Assembly: GCA_009778115.1 (NCBI GenBank)
Contig: WRKL01000005.1
Coordinates: forward strand, 1 to 55,416
Length of the DNA stretch: 55,416 nucleotides
Source: Oscillospiraceae bacterium
GTDB lineage: Bacteria > Bacillota > Clostridia > Oscillospirales > Ruminococcaceae
Direction of reading: 5' to 3'
The position numbers and the translations under genes were made by a program. Below, piece after piece: positions 35,975 to 45,525 of this stretch (position 1 is its first letter; each line of letters opens with the position of its first letter). The notes beneath the pieces are model-generated. The model was given only the letters and a program-made list of their open reading frames with translations. It ran no database searches and was not told the origin of the DNA.

Positions 35975-36600
35975 AATGTTTTCTCCAGTTCTCCGACGAT
36001 TTTTGTTATTTCCCGGTTTTTGAATTTAAAACTTATTTTATTCGAAATAAGCCGCGCGGAGGACAAAGCTATTTCAGCGATAACTTCCAGTCCGTTTTCG
36101 CGGATCGTTGCGCCGGATTCAACAATATCAACGATCGTATTTGCAAGACCAAGACACGCCGCAAGCTCGATGGAGCCCCCAAGCTTGATAACTTCTACTT
36201 CCTGCCCCAAACACGCATAGTAATTTTTTGCGGTGTTCACATACTTAGTTGCTACCGTAAGACGTTTTGAGGTATCCGGGACATATCCCTTGAGTGCAGC
36301 AACAGATAAACTGCATTTTCCAAGCTTCAAATCAAGCAATTCAAAAACATCACTTTGCTGTTCTATCAAAATATCCTTACCGATTACGCCTATATCGGCG
36401 GCTCCGCGCTCCACATAAATTCCCACATCAGAAGGTTTAACAAGAAAATAGCTGACTTTACGCTCATCGTTATGAAAAACCAGCTTTCGGCTATCGTTAA
36501 AAGTTTCGCCGCACTCCAGCCCGATCTTGCTGAACATGGTGTACACTTTGTTTCCCATTCTGCCTTTGGGAAGAGCTATTTTTAAGTTGTTGTTTTTCAT
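35971..36600 (-). CDS. hisG: ATP phosphoribosyltransferase, short form
   Basis: First committed step: ATP + PRPP to phosphoribosyl-ATP. At 209 aa this is the short HisG, which lacks the C-terminal regulatory domain and needs HisZ, encoded immediately upstream with a 4-base overlap. Signatures: A-L-P-K-G-R-M near the N-terminus, G-V-I-G-K-D and the PRPP loop region E-S-G-A-T-I-R-E-N-G-L. Confidence 0.96.
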   Translation of the reverse strand: MKNNNLKIALPKGRMGNKVYTMFSKIGLECGETFNDSRKLVFHNDERKVSYFLVKPSDVGIYVERGAADIGVIGKDILIEQQSDVFELLDLKLGKCSLSVAALKGYVPDTSKRLTVATKYVNTAKNYYACLGQEVEVIKLGGSIELAACLGLANTIVDIVESGATIRENGLEVIAEIALSSARLISNKISFKFKNREITKIVGELEKTL

Positions 36601-37517
36601 ACGCGTTCCTCAATTTCGTTGAGCTTTACCGCAAACCCCATAGCGCCGCCGGTTCCACCCAGTTTTCGCACCAAATTGTCATATCTTCCGCCGGACAGAA
36701 CAACCGAAGACAATTCTTTTACATAGCCGCGGAAAATTATCCCACTGTAATATGATAAATCGTTTATGATGCCGAAGTCAAGCCTTGCCGTTTTTGAAAG
36801 TCCGGCATTAACAAGATAATTGTAAAGAGCTTTTAAATCGGTTAAAATATTTTCCATTTCGGCACTTATAACTAATTTTTCAGCTTGCGGAAGAATGTCG
36901 GAAAATTTACCGTGAAGCCCCGGGAGAATCAATAATTTTTCCTTCAAAGAATCCGCAATTTCTGCGTTTTCCAAAACTCCGGTTATTCCGTGCCGGCTTT
37001 TGAGAATAACATTTTCGAATACAGCGTCGCGCAACGGCTTTTCCAAACCCTTAAACAAATCTGATATAAACCCTACATGGGATATGTCAAGAATATAATC
37101 ATCGCTGATCGTTTTAAGGCTTTTTAACGCAAGTGTAATGATTTCCTCCGTGCTTTGCCGGTCAATATCACCGATATGCTCCAACCCTATTTGGCGGATA
37201 GCTTCGTATTTTCGGCTGACCGGGGACATACGGCAAACTTCATCCGAATAATAAAGCTTTTGACATCCGCCGGCGGATAATGCTTTTTTCACGACGGATA
37301 AAGTTACATCCGGTTTTAACGACAACAACTGCCCATCCGTATCCATAAAAGTGATGATCCCGCCCGAACCCACAAAATTTTTGTTGTCGATATAAAGCTC
37401 CGCCCGTTCAAATTTCACAGGACGGACAGCCGAAAAACCTGCTTTCTCGTAAATATCGCGCAAAGCAAACTCTATCAGTTCGCTGCGGTTTAAAATGTTC
37501 ATAAAATTCTGCATCAT
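36597..37517 (-). CDS. hisZ: ATP phosphoribosyltransferase regulatory subunit
   Basis: Histidyl-tRNA-synthetase-like protein without aminoacylation role; it forms the hetero-octamer with short HisG and carries feedback inhibition by histidine. 306 aa from the ATG at 37517. This start has GGAAAGG 6 bases upstream. The longer frame (to 37565) would begin inside the -10 box of the promoter at 37561-37589, so it cannot be the main start. Features: L-K-P-D-V-T motif 2-like segment and a class II core; C-terminal G-G-R-Y-D-N-L. First gene of the his run. Confidence 0.93.
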   Translation of the reverse strand: MMQNFMNILNRSELIEFALRDIYEKAGFSAVRPVKFERAELYIDNKNFVGSGGIITFMDTDGQLLSLKPDVTLSVVKKALSAGGCQKLYYSDEVCRMSPVSRKYEAIRQIGLEHIGDIDRQSTEEIITLALKSLKTISDDYILDISHVGFISDLFKGLEKPLRDAVFENVILKSRHGITGVLENAEIADSLKEKLLILPGLHGKFSDILPQAEKLVISAEMENILTDLKALYNYLVNAGLSKTARLDFGIINDLSYYSGIIFRGYVKELSSVVLSGGRYDNLVRKLGGTGGAMGFAVKLNEIEERV

Positions 37518-37560
37518 GCGCAACCTTTCCAATAAACCATGCGGCATATTTAATAAAACC

Positions 37561-37589
37561 AGCATATTCCACTTTAGCTATTTAGTCAA
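37561..37589 (-). promoter_or_regulatory. Promoter of the histidine operon
   Basis: Minus-strand TTGACT (37589-37584), 17-base spacer, TATGCT (37566-37561). Leader of about 37 bases before hisZ, too short for a T-box. Confidence 0.8.
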
Positions 37590-37605
37590 GCGAATCGCTA
37601 AAGTG
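37570..37605. promoter_or_regulatory. Perfect 9-bp inverted repeat around the hisZ -35 box
   Basis: CACTTTAGC (37570-37578) and GCTAAAGTG (37597-37605) are exact inverted repeats 18 bases apart, with the -35 hexamer between them. A good candidate operator for a histidine-responsive repressor; which regulator is unknown. Confidence 0.6.
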
Positions 37606-37731
37606 TTAACAAAAATTTAACAAAGTAAAATCTGTTAATCTCTATCAGGTATGTGTATAATGAAGCTGGAACATTTTTGCCGCCGCAGGTAAAAAATAAT
37701 ATGTTCGTAATAATTGCCAGGAGGTTTGACA

Positions 37732-39090
37732 ATGAAGTTAAGGGTCGAAAAGAAATATATAATCACAGCGGTTCTGTCTTTTTTGGTTATAGCCGCTTCG
37801 ATTTTATTTTTTCTTGCAGTTAATAATTTCGGCAGGATTTTATCGGCGATAAGCTTTCTTTTTTCGATACTGTCGCCGGTCATATTCGGATTTGCGTTTG
37901 CGTATCTGCTTGCACCCGTACTAAATTTTTATGAAAAAACCGTACTTAAGAAACTTAACAATAACCCGGAGCGAAAAAAACTCACCCGGGTTTTGGGAAT
38001 GATGATGACCTATCTTTCCTTTCTCGCAATCATCGTCTTTTTCCTTTGGACATTGATACCCACACTTATAGATTCGATACGGGGGGTAATAGGCAATTCT
38101 AACCAATACATAGAAAACATAACCTCCTTTGTGAACGAGTTTCTCAAGGGATCTGCCGCCGAGGGTGTGGTTCAGGATCAATTAAACAACATCGCAGATA
38201 ACATTATAAACTCCATGGATATGCTCCCTTCGGTTTTGAATTCGGCGGTGTCCAATCTGATAACCGTGGTTATTGAGGTCGCCAACAGCATTATAAACAT
38301 CCTGATCGGCGTAGTAATTTCCGTTTATTTCCTTGCGGGCAAGGAAAACTTTTTTGCGCAGACCAAAAAGGTTATGTTTGCTCTGTTTGGCAAAAGGGTA
38401 GCTAACCGGACTATCGAAATAACAGCACATACCCACAATGTGTTCAGCAAGTTTATTTTCGGCAGAATAATTGATTCAGCAATAATCGGTGTCATATGTT
38501 ATGTCGGAATGCTGATTCTGCGTTTGCCGCATCCGGCACTTATAGCGTTTATTGTCGGAATTACCAATATCATACCGTTTTTCGGGCCTTTTATGGGTGC
38601 GATCCCCAGCGCTATACTAATACTTTTCGACGACTGGGTAAAAATGATATGGTTTGTGATCTTCATTTTGATTCTGCAACAATTTGACGGAAACTTTTTG
38701 GGACCGAAAATTGTCGGTAAATCAGTGGGGTTACCCGCATTTTGGGTTATTTTTGCCATTTTAATCGGGGGCGGGCTTTTCGGGATTCCGGGTATATTTA
38801 TGGCAGTCCCGATATTCGTGATAATATTCGGTCTGTTCAACGCCTTTATCACACGGCGGCTGCAATCCAAAGGTATGCCGGATAAATCCTCCCAATACAG
38901 AGAAATCACCGCAGAGCATGAGGAAACAACACCCGAATCCGAATCCGAATCCGAATCCGGTTTCGGATTATGGGGTAAAGTTAAAGGCTTATTTTGGCGG
39001 AAAGAATCCCCGGAAACCGAAACACGCCAAACCTTTGAAAAGGATGACTTAAAAGCCCGGGCAAGCGAAGCAGACATTAATTCTAATTAG
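37732..39090 (+). CDS. PF01594 ('AI-2E family') membrane transporter
   Basis: Polytopic membrane protein of 452 aa with about eight hydrophobic segments. Family hallmarks are visible: the central amphipathic stretch, V-I-S-V-Y-F-L-A-G-K-E, the I-P-F-F-G-P-F segment (about 280-290) and Q-Q-F-D-G-N-F-L-G-P-K-I-V-G. Despite the family name few members move AI-2; others act as ion or solute exporters. The C-terminal tail (about 395-452) is polar and has four S-E repeats encoded by tandem GAATCC units at 38935-38958. The ATG at 37732 is preceded by AGGAGG at 7 bases; the longer frame to 37714 has no such site. TATAAT at 37656-37661 is a plausible -10. Confidence 0.88.
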   Translation: MKLRVEKKYIITAVLSFLVIAASILFFLAVNNFGRILSAISFLFSILSPVIFGFAFAYLLAPVLNFYEKTVLKKLNNNPERKKLTRVLGMMMTYLSFLAIIVFFLWTLIPTLIDSIRGVIGNSNQYIENITSFVNEFLKGSAAEGVVQDQLNNIADNIINSMDMLPSVLNSAVSNLITVVIEVANSIINILIGVVISVYFLAGKENFFAQTKKVMFALFGKRVANRTIEITAHTHNVFSKFIFGRIIDSAIIGVICYVGMLILRLPHPALIAFIVGITNIIPFFGPFMGAIPSAILILFDDWVKMIWFVIFILILQQFDGNFLGPKIVGKSVGLPAFWVIFAILIGGGLFGIPGIFMAVPIFVIIFGLFNAFITRRLQSKGMPDKSSQYREITAEHEETTPESESESESGFGLWGKVKGLFWRKESPETETRQTFEKDDLKARASEADINSN

Positions 39091-39155
39091 AAAGGGAGTC
39101 TTTTTAGAAAGGGATTCTTTTTAGAAAGGGATTCTTTTTAGAAAGGGATTCTTTG
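39089..39155. repeat. Four 17-bp tandem units overlapping the permease stop codon
   Basis: Unit AGAAAGGGATTCTTTTT at 39106-39122 and 39123-39139, a one-base variant at 39089-39105 and a truncated fourth at 39140-39154. The first unit includes the last two bases of the permease stop codon. The rest of the gap to malQ holds three 9-bp TTCAGGTAG-type units (39227-39253) and nothing else recognised. Confidence 0.85.
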
Positions 39156-39226
39156 TTTTTCAATACACCCGGAAATGAAAATGAAAAATCGCATCAAACC
39201 CTGCATACGATAGTCTTACTTGATTT

Positions 39227-39253
39227 TTCAGATAGTTCAGGTAGTTCAGGTAG
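39227..39253. repeat. Three 9-bp tandem units upstream of malQ
   Basis: TTCAGATAG, TTCAGGTAG, TTCAGGTAG in direct succession about 70 bases before malQ. Confidence 0.8.
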
Positions 39254-39324
39254 TTATTTTAAGAATAAAAATTTATATGAAACCATGAACTTATGAAACA
39301 TGAACCGGAGGGAGAGTTATAATA

Positions 39325-40785
39325 ATGAAAAGAGCCAGCGGTGTTTTGCTGCATATATCCTCGCTGCCCGGTCAGCATTCGATCGGCTCGCTGGGTAAAA
39401 GTGCGCGCAGATTTGTAGACTTTTTAAAATCAGCAGGGTTCACATACTGGCAAATACTACCGATCAACGAAACCGACGACTGTAATTCACCATATAAAAG
39501 TCCGTCGGCATTTGCCGGCAATCCGCTCTTTATCAGCTTGGAAGAACTGCACTTACAGGGACTTTTAAATAAAAGCGAATTGGATGAACATCAGCAAAAA
39601 ACACCGTATAGCTGTGAGTTTGACATTCTGCGTAAAACCCGGCTGCCGTTGCTGCGCAAGGCTTTCTCCCGCATCGGTCAGGATATAAAGCTTAAAGCGG
39701 AATCTTTCGCAAACCAAAATAAACAAATAGCGGAATATGCGGATTTTATGGCACTTAAGGCGGCGAACGGCGGCAAGAGATGGCAGGATTGGGAAACGAC
39801 AGAAGCGGACAAAAACGAAGTCGGATTCTATCGGTTTTTACAATATGAATTTTTTCGTCAATGGAACGATTTGAAAATCTACGCCAACAAAAATAATGTT
39901 AAAATTATAGGCGATATGCCCATATATGTGTCTGAAGACAGCGCAGATGTTTATTATAACCGTAAAATATTTTTGCTCGATCCGCAAGGCGACCCTCTTG
40001 CGGGCGCAGGAGTTCCCCCGGATTATTTCTCCGAAACCGGTCAGAATTGGGGCAATCCGCTTTATGACTGGGACGAGCTGAAAAAGACCGGATACAAATG
40101 GTGGATCGAACGGATAGAGCATTCGCTGCGGCTTTTTGATAAAGTACGAATTGATCATTTTCGCGGTTTTTCGGAATTCTGGTCTATCCCCAAAGACAGA
40201 GAACCTATAGACGGAAAATGGGAAAAAGGACCGGGTATGGATTTCTTTAACGAATTAAAAAAAGTGATTCCTAAACCCGAAATAATAGCGGAGGATCTGG
40301 GCGACATTGACATAAAAACCGTTGAACTCCTGAAAAAGACGAAATTTCCGGGGATGAAAGTAATGCAGTTCGGATTTATGGACGGTTCGGACAGCGTGCA
40401 TCTGCCGCATAATTACATAGAAAATACGGTAGCGTATATCGGAACCCACGATAATAATACTTTACTGGGATGGCTGTGGGAGCTTGTTCCCGAAGCCCGC
40501 GAATGGGTTTTGGATTATTGCGGCTATACCAACGGAGACTGGAGTTCGGGCGGTGCGGGTGCGGGTGCGATACGTTCGGTAATAAGAGCACTGTACCTAA
40601 GTGCGGCGGGGGTAGTTATTCTGACTATTCAGGATCTATGCGGTTACGGACGGGATACAAGAATAAATATTCCGGGGAAAAGCGAAAATAACTGGGCGTT
40701 CAGGATCACGGAAGAACAACTTGGGACAATCGACAAGTCATGGATTATAAAGATGAACAAGACCTATAAAAGAAACATTTTATGA
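39325..40785 (+). CDS. malQ: 4-alpha-glucanotransferase (amylomaltase)
   Basis: Transfers alpha-1,4-glucan segments between maltodextrins and releases glucose; family GH77. 486 aa, the usual bacterial length. Catalytic motifs are visible: R-I-D-H-F-R-G-F (nucleophile Asp), I-I-A-E-D-L-G (acid/base Glu) and G-T-H-D-N-N-T (transition-state Asp). CGGAGGGAG lies upstream of the ATG. The pckA gene follows behind its own promoter. It fits storage glycogen or maltodextrin use together with the orphan sugar ATPase at 28.5 kb. Confidence 0.96.
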   Translation: MKRASGVLLHISSLPGQHSIGSLGKSARRFVDFLKSAGFTYWQILPINETDDCNSPYKSPSAFAGNPLFISLEELHLQGLLNKSELDEHQQKTPYSCEFDILRKTRLPLLRKAFSRIGQDIKLKAESFANQNKQIAEYADFMALKAANGGKRWQDWETTEADKNEVGFYRFLQYEFFRQWNDLKIYANKNNVKIIGDMPIYVSEDSADVYYNRKIFLLDPQGDPLAGAGVPPDYFSETGQNWGNPLYDWDELKKTGYKWWIERIEHSLRLFDKVRIDHFRGFSEFWSIPKDREPIDGKWEKGPGMDFFNELKKVIPKPEIIAEDLGDIDIKTVELLKKTKFPGMKVMQFGFMDGSDSVHLPHNYIENTVAYIGTHDNNTLLGWLWELVPEAREWVLDYCGYTNGDWSSGGAGAGAIRSVIRALYLSAAGVVILTIQDLCGYGRDTRINIPGKSENNWAFRITEEQLGTIDKSWIIKMNKTYKRNIL

Positions 40786-40802
40786 ACAATAACGCTTTTT
40801 TG

Positions 40803-40832
40803 TTGCTTTTTATTATAACTATGTGTTACAAT
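40803..40832 (+). promoter_or_regulatory. Promoter of pckA
   Basis: TTGCTT (40803-40808), 18-base spacer, TACAAT (40827-40832). The ATG at 40831 lies inside this -10, which excludes it as the gene start. Confidence 0.6.
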
Positions 40833-40866
40833 GACCGTAAAATATTTTGAGAGGAGTTCTGAATTA

Positions 40867-42669
40867 ATGTATAAAGTTTCCCACAAAGAGTTAAAAGCAT
40901 GGGTCGAGGAAGTAAAGGCGATGTGCAAACCGGACAGTGTCCATTGGTGTGACGGTTCGCAGGAGGAGTATCAGCAAATGCTCCAAGTTATGGTGGACGC
41001 AGGTTTGGGTACACCGTTAAATTCCAAGAAACGCCCCGGATGTTATTTGTTCAGAAGTCATCCGTCGGATGTTGCGAGAGTAGAAAACCGCACCTTTATT
41101 GCCTCGAAAAAAATGGAGGATGCTCCCTCGCCGGATGTTTGGGTCGAGCCGGAAGAATTGAAAGCTACAATGCGTAAATCATACGACGGTTGTATGAAAG
41201 GACGCACGATGTATGTCATCCCGTTTTCGATGGGTCCTATCGGTTCCCCGATTTCTAAAATCGGTGTAGAAATATCCGACAGTCCTTACGTTGCTTTCAA
41301 CATGAAAATCATGACCCGGATCGGCGCGGCTGTTATTGATGCTCTGGGCAGCGACGGCGAATATGTACGCTGTCTGCACTCGGTTGGAAGTCCTTTGGCA
41401 GAAGGTGAAAAGGACAAAGCCTGGCCCTGTGCTCCTTCTATTGACGACAAGTACATCAGTCATTTCCCTGAAGAAAGAATGATATGGTCATACGGTTCAG
41501 GATACGGCGGAAATGCGTTGCTGGGCAAAAAATGTTTTGCACTCAGAATCGCTGCTGTACAAGCCCGGGATGAAGGATGGCTTGCTGAACATATGCTGAT
41601 ATTGAAACTGACCGATCCGAACGGAAAGGTTCATTATGTCTGCGGCGCGTTCCCGAGCGCTTGCGGCAAAACCAACCTTGCTATGCTTGAACCGACCGTA
41701 CCCGGTTGGAAGGTCGAAACTATAGGCGATGATATTGCCTGGATGAAATTCGGAAAAGACGGCAGACTCTATGCCATTAACCCCGAAGCCGGATTCTTTG
41801 GAGTTGTGCCGGGTACTTCGATGAAGTCCAACCCGAATGCTATGAAACAGATCCAGACTAATACGATTTTTACGAATGTAGGTTTAACCGATGACGGCGA
41901 CGTATGGTGGGAAGGAAGCGGAATGCCTGCGCCGTCGCATCTTATTGACTGGAAAGGCAAGGACTGGACACCCGATTCGGGAGAACTGGCGGCACACGCC
42001 AACGCCCGCTTCACAACTCCGGCGGAACAATGTCCGGTCATCGCGCCGGAATGGGAAGATCCTGCCGGCGTACCCATATCAGCTATTCTCGTCGGCGGCC
42101 GCCGCAAGACCACCGTTCCTCTGGTTAACGAGAGCCGCGATTGGAACCACGGCGTATTTCTGGGTTCTATTATGGGCTCGGAAATTACCACCGCCGCTAT
42201 TACCGATAATGTCGGACAAGTTCGGCGCGACCCCTTCGCAATGCTTCCTTTCTTCGGTTATAACAAAGGCGATTATCTGCAACATTGGCTGGATATCGGT
42301 AAAAATGCCGACGCTTCCAAGCTGCCGAAAATATATTTCGTTAACTGGTTCCGCAAAAATGCCGACGATAAATTTATCTGGCCCGGTTTCGGCGAAAACA
42401 GCCGTGTGCTCAAGTGGATCATCGAACGTCTTTCCGGAACCGGAAAGGCTGCCGAAACCCCGATCGGCAACCTGCCTACCGCGGATGCAATTGATCTTAA
42501 TGGTCTTAATCTCAGCGCCAAAGACATGGAAGAGCTTTTGAAAATCGACAAAGACGAATGGAAAGCGGAAATTGAATCCATTCGGGAAGATTACAAAACC
42601 TACGGCACAAGGCTCCCCAAAGCGCTTGCCGACGAACTGGACAAGATGGAAAAACGCCTGAACTTATAA
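40867..42669 (+). CDS. pckA: Phosphoenolpyruvate carboxykinase (GTP)
   Basis: Interconverts oxaloacetate + GTP with PEP + CO2 + GDP; in anaerobes it often runs toward oxaloacetate. 600 aa, typical of the GTP class. Visible: the kinase-1a P-loop [12 protein letters not shown] (active-site Cys of the GTP enzymes), the D-D-I-A-W-M metal site and N-W-F-R-K near the C-terminus. The ATG at 40867 has AGAGGAG 10 bases upstream and starts after the promoter. A terminator follows at 42704-42738. It connects the C3 and C4 pools together with the malic enzyme at 9.7-10.8 kb. Confidence 0.95.
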   Translation: MYKVSHKELKAWVEEVKAMCKPDSVHWCDGSQEEYQQMLQVMVDAGLGTPLNSKKRPGCYLFRSHPSDVARVENRTFIASKKMEDAPSPDVWVEPEELKATMRKSYDGCMKGRTMYVIPFSMGPIGSPISKIGVEISDSPYVAFNMKIMTRIGAAVIDALGSDGEYVRCLHSVGSPLAEGEKDKAWPCAPSIDDKYISHFPEERMIWSYGSGYGGNALLGKKCFALRIAAVQARDEGWLAEHMLILKLTDPNGKVHYVCGAFPSACGKTNLAMLEPTVPGWKVETIGDDIAWMKFGKDGRLYAINPEAGFFGVVPGTSMKSNPNAMKQIQTNTIFTNVGLTDDGDVWWEGSGMPAPSHLIDWKGKDWTPDSGELAAHANARFTTPAEQCPVIAPEWEDPAGVPISAILVGGRRKTTVPLVNESRDWNHGVFLGSIMGSEITTAAITDNVGQVRRDPFAMLPFFGYNKGDYLQHWLDIGKNADASKLPKIYFVNWFRKNADDKFIWPGFGENSRVLKWIIERLSGTGKAAETPIGNLPTADAIDLNGLNLSAKDMEELLKIDKDEWKAEIESIREDYKTYGTRLPKALADELDKMEKRLNL

Positions 42670-42703
42670 GAACGGCAGCGATGATCCGGTGTTTCGTACT
42701 AAT

Positions 42704-42738
42704 CCCGGCAAGCTATGATTTCGCTTGCCGGGGTTTTG
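42704..42738 (+). terminator. Terminator of pckA
   Basis: CCCGGCAAGC (42704-42713) pairs with GCTTGCCGGG (42723-42732), followed by GTTTT. Confidence 0.85.
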
Positions 42739-42806
42739 TGCGTTGACCGTTACCGGAAAGATATACCGGCGGTCATGCTGATGCATCTTTTATTATTTTT
42801 CAACTC

Positions 42807-42836
42807 TTGACACGGTGGGGTACACTGAAGTACAAT
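42807..42836 (+). promoter_or_regulatory. Promoter of alaS
   Basis: TTGACA (42807-42812), 18-base spacer, TACAAT (42831-42836). The leader is only about 30 bases, so there is no room for a T-box. Confidence 0.75.
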
Positions 42837-42870
42837 ATGTAAAGTCATATGAAGGGATGGTTTTTAATTT

Positions 42871-45504
42871 ATGAAATGGACAGGATTAAACGATTTGCGG
42901 GAGAAGTTCCTTGCGTTTTTTGAGGGTAAGGATCATGTGCGGTTAAAAAGTTTTCCGTTAATACCTAAAAACGACAAAAGCCTGTTGCTGATAAATTCCG
43001 GTATGGCTCCGCTCAAACCGTATTTTTCAGGACAGAGTTCTCCGCCGGGCAAGCGTGCAACATCATGTCAAAAGTGTATCCGTACGCCGGATATTGACAG
43101 AGTTGGGATTTTTGCGAGGTATGGAACCTTTTTCGAAATGCTCGGGAATTTTTCGTTCGGCGGTTATTTTAAACGCGAAGCGGCGGCATGGGCGTGGGAG
43201 TTTTCGACCGTGGTTTTAGAATTACCGAAAGATAAATTGTGGATTTCGGTCTATCTCGACGATGATGAGGCTTTTGATATATGGACGAAAGAAGTCGGAG
43301 TGAAGCCGGAACGTGTGGTAAGGTTGGGCAAAGCGGATAATTTCTGGGAGCTCGGACCGGGACCGTGCGGACCGTGCAGTGAATTATATTATGACCGCGG
43401 GGAACAGAACGGCTGCGGTGAACCCGATTGCAAGGTAGGCTGTGACTGCGACAGATTTGTAGAATACTGGAACCTTGTTTTTACCCAATTTAATGTGGAC
43501 GGCAACGGTAATTATGCCCCGCTTGACAAACCCAACATCGACACGGGTATGGGACTGGAGCGGCTTGCTTGTATTATGCAGGGTACAAACAGTATTTTCG
43601 AAGTAGATACGATAAAGAACGTAATAGATAAAGCGGCGGAGATTGCAAATGTAAAATACGGTGAAAACAACAAAACCGATATTTCATTACGCATAATTAC
43701 TGATCATATAAGAAGCTCTGTATTCATGGTTTGCGATGGTGTTACTCCTTCCAACGAGGGACGGGGTTACGTTTTGCGGAGATTATTGCGAAGAGCGGTA
43801 AGGAACGGAAAGATTCTCGGAATCAACAGAGCGTTCATGCCGGAAATGGCGGATGGTGTGATAAATGAAAGCAAAGACGCGTATCCTGAGCTTTCGCAAA
43901 AACGTGACTATATCATCAGTGTCATTAAAGCCGAGGAAGAAAATTTTATCCGCACCTTGGACAAAGGAATGGAAATATTAAATTCTGTAATTCAAGAGTT
44001 AGGCAAAACCGGCGCAAAAGAAATACCGGGGGAGCAGGCATTCAAGCTGTATGACACCTACGGATTTCCGCTTGACCTGATAAAAGAAATTATCGCAGAA
44101 CACGATATTACCGTGGATGAAAAAGGTTTCACAAATCATATGCATAAGCAACGTGAACAAGCAAGAAAAGCGCGTGAACAAGCCGGCGGTGTTTCGTGGG
44201 AAGAAACCGGCTCGGCTTTCACCGGGATCGCACCCACAGAATTTGTCGGCTACACCCAATCGAGCTGCGGTGCAACCTTGCTGGCTATTAGCAAGGACGG
44301 TGAAAATACGGATAATATCACACAAGGAGAGGAAGCAATTTTTGTTTTTGATAAAACCCCGTTATATGCTGAAAGCGGAGGACAGGAAACAGACAAGGGT
44401 TGTTTCGATTCGCAAAACACATATATTGAATTTTACAAAATAAATCCGACAACAGGTGGTCATTACGCACATTTCGGAATTGTTAAGCAAGGATCGGCGG
44501 CTGCCGGAACAAAAGGGGAATTGACTATAGATACCCCCCGGCGTAAAGCAACGGCGCGCAACCATACGGCGGCACATCTGCTGCAAAAGGCCTTGCGCGA
44601 TGTTTTGGGGGATCATGTTCATCAAGCGGGGCAGCTGGTAGACGACCGAAGACTCCGCTTCGATTTTCATCATATGTCCGCGATGACGGCTGACGAGTTA
44701 AAACAAACCGCGGATAAAGTGAACAATGCTATATTGTCCGGATTACCCGTAAAGGTTTTTGAAACAAGTCTGGATTCTGCGCGAAAAATGGGCGCGATGG
44801 CGTTGTTTTCCGAAAAATATGAGGACAATGTACGGGTTGTCGATATCGACGGCTATTCTATCGAGCTTTGCGGCGGAACCCATGTGAGCAACACCTCACA
44901 AATAGGGTTGTTTGCAATATTGCGCGAAAGTTCGGTTTCTGCCGGTGTCCGCCGGATCGAAGCTGTCACGGGTGCGGGGGTGCTGGAATTGATATATTCG
45001 ATGGATGTTGTTATTAACTCCGTTTGCGCTAATCTAAAACTTAAAAACAAGGAAGAACTTTCAGCAAGAACAACTCAAATTCCGGCTGAGATCAAACAAC
45101 TCGAACAAAGAATCGAAAATTTAAATCAAAAAATAGCCGCTTCACACTTTGATGCGATGGCGGCGAACAGTATCGAAATAAATGGATTTATGGTCACAAG
45201 CTCTATTATGGACGGAGCGGACAAAGCTTCTCTGCGAGCGATGGGTGATAAACTCCGTGACAGTTTCCCGAACATTATTGCAGTTATAGGTTCTGTTTGC
45301 GAAGGAAAGGGGTCGCTGCTTGCGGTATGCGGCACAAAAGCCGTAGAGATGGGAGCTAAGGCCGGAAAAATAGTTGCGGAAATAGCGGAACTGACTGGCG
45401 GTAAGGGCGGCGGACGTCCGGACAGCGCAATGGCCGGTGTCGGGGAACCCGCAAAGCTTGAAAAATCACTGGAAGCATTGAACGGAATTATAGAAAAGAT
45501 ATAA
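42871..45504 (+). CDS. alaS: Alanyl-tRNA synthetase
   Basis: Charges tRNA-Ala and edits mischarged Ser/Gly. 877 aa, full length. The class II catalytic core is at the N-terminus (R-E-K-F-L-A-F-F, S-G-M-A-P-L-K-P, C-Q-K-C-I-R-T), with a cysteine-rich insertion around 180-200. The editing domain has H-T-A-A-H-L-L-Q and C-G-G-T-H (zinc ligands). The C-terminal C-Ala region ends G-G-K-G-G-G-R-P-D-S-A-M-A-G. AAGGGATGG lies 10 bases before the ATG. Confidence 0.97.
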   Translation: MKWTGLNDLREKFLAFFEGKDHVRLKSFPLIPKNDKSLLLINSGMAPLKPYFSGQSSPPGKRATSCQKCIRTPDIDRVGIFARYGTFFEMLGNFSFGGYFKREAAAWAWEFSTVVLELPKDKLWISVYLDDDEAFDIWTKEVGVKPERVVRLGKADNFWELGPGPCGPCSELYYDRGEQNGCGEPDCKVGCDCDRFVEYWNLVFTQFNVDGNGNYAPLDKPNIDTGMGLERLACIMQGTNSIFEVDTIKNVIDKAAEIANVKYGENNKTDISLRIITDHIRSSVFMVCDGVTPSNEGRGYVLRRLLRRAVRNGKILGINRAFMPEMADGVINESKDAYPELSQKRDYIISVIKAEEENFIRTLDKGMEILNSVIQELGKTGAKEIPGEQAFKLYDTYGFPLDLIKEIIAEHDITVDEKGFTNHMHKQREQARKAREQAGGVSWEETGSAFTGIAPTEFVGYTQSSCGATLLAISKDGENTDNITQGEEAIFVFDKTPLYAESGGQETDKGCFDSQNTYIEFYKINPTTGGHYAHFGIVKQGSAAAGTKGELTIDTPRRKATARNHTAAHLLQKALRDVLGDHVHQAGQLVDDRRLRFDFHHMSAMTADELKQTADKVNNAILSGLPVKVFETSLDSARKMGAMALFSEKYEDNVRVVDIDGYSIELCGGTHVSNTSQIGLFAILRESSVSAGVRRIEAVTGAGVLELIYSMDVVINSVCANLKLKNKEELSARTTQIPAEIKQLEQRIENLNQKIAASHFDAMAANSIEINGFMVTSSIMDGADKASLRAMGDKLRDSFPNIIAVIGSVCEGKGSLLAVCGTKAVEMGAKAGKIVAEIAELTGGKGGGRPDSAMAGVGEPAKLEKSLEALNGIIEKI

Positions 45505-45525
45505 ATACAGCGGAGTATGTATTTT

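Noticed and set aside
39089-39155. Possible CRISPR array
   Set aside because: The units are 17-bp direct tandem repeats without unique spacers, and there are no cas genes.
42740-42870. Possible T-box leader of alaS
   Set aside because: The promoter at 42807-42836 leaves only about 30 bases of leader and no specifier stem or antiterminator was found.
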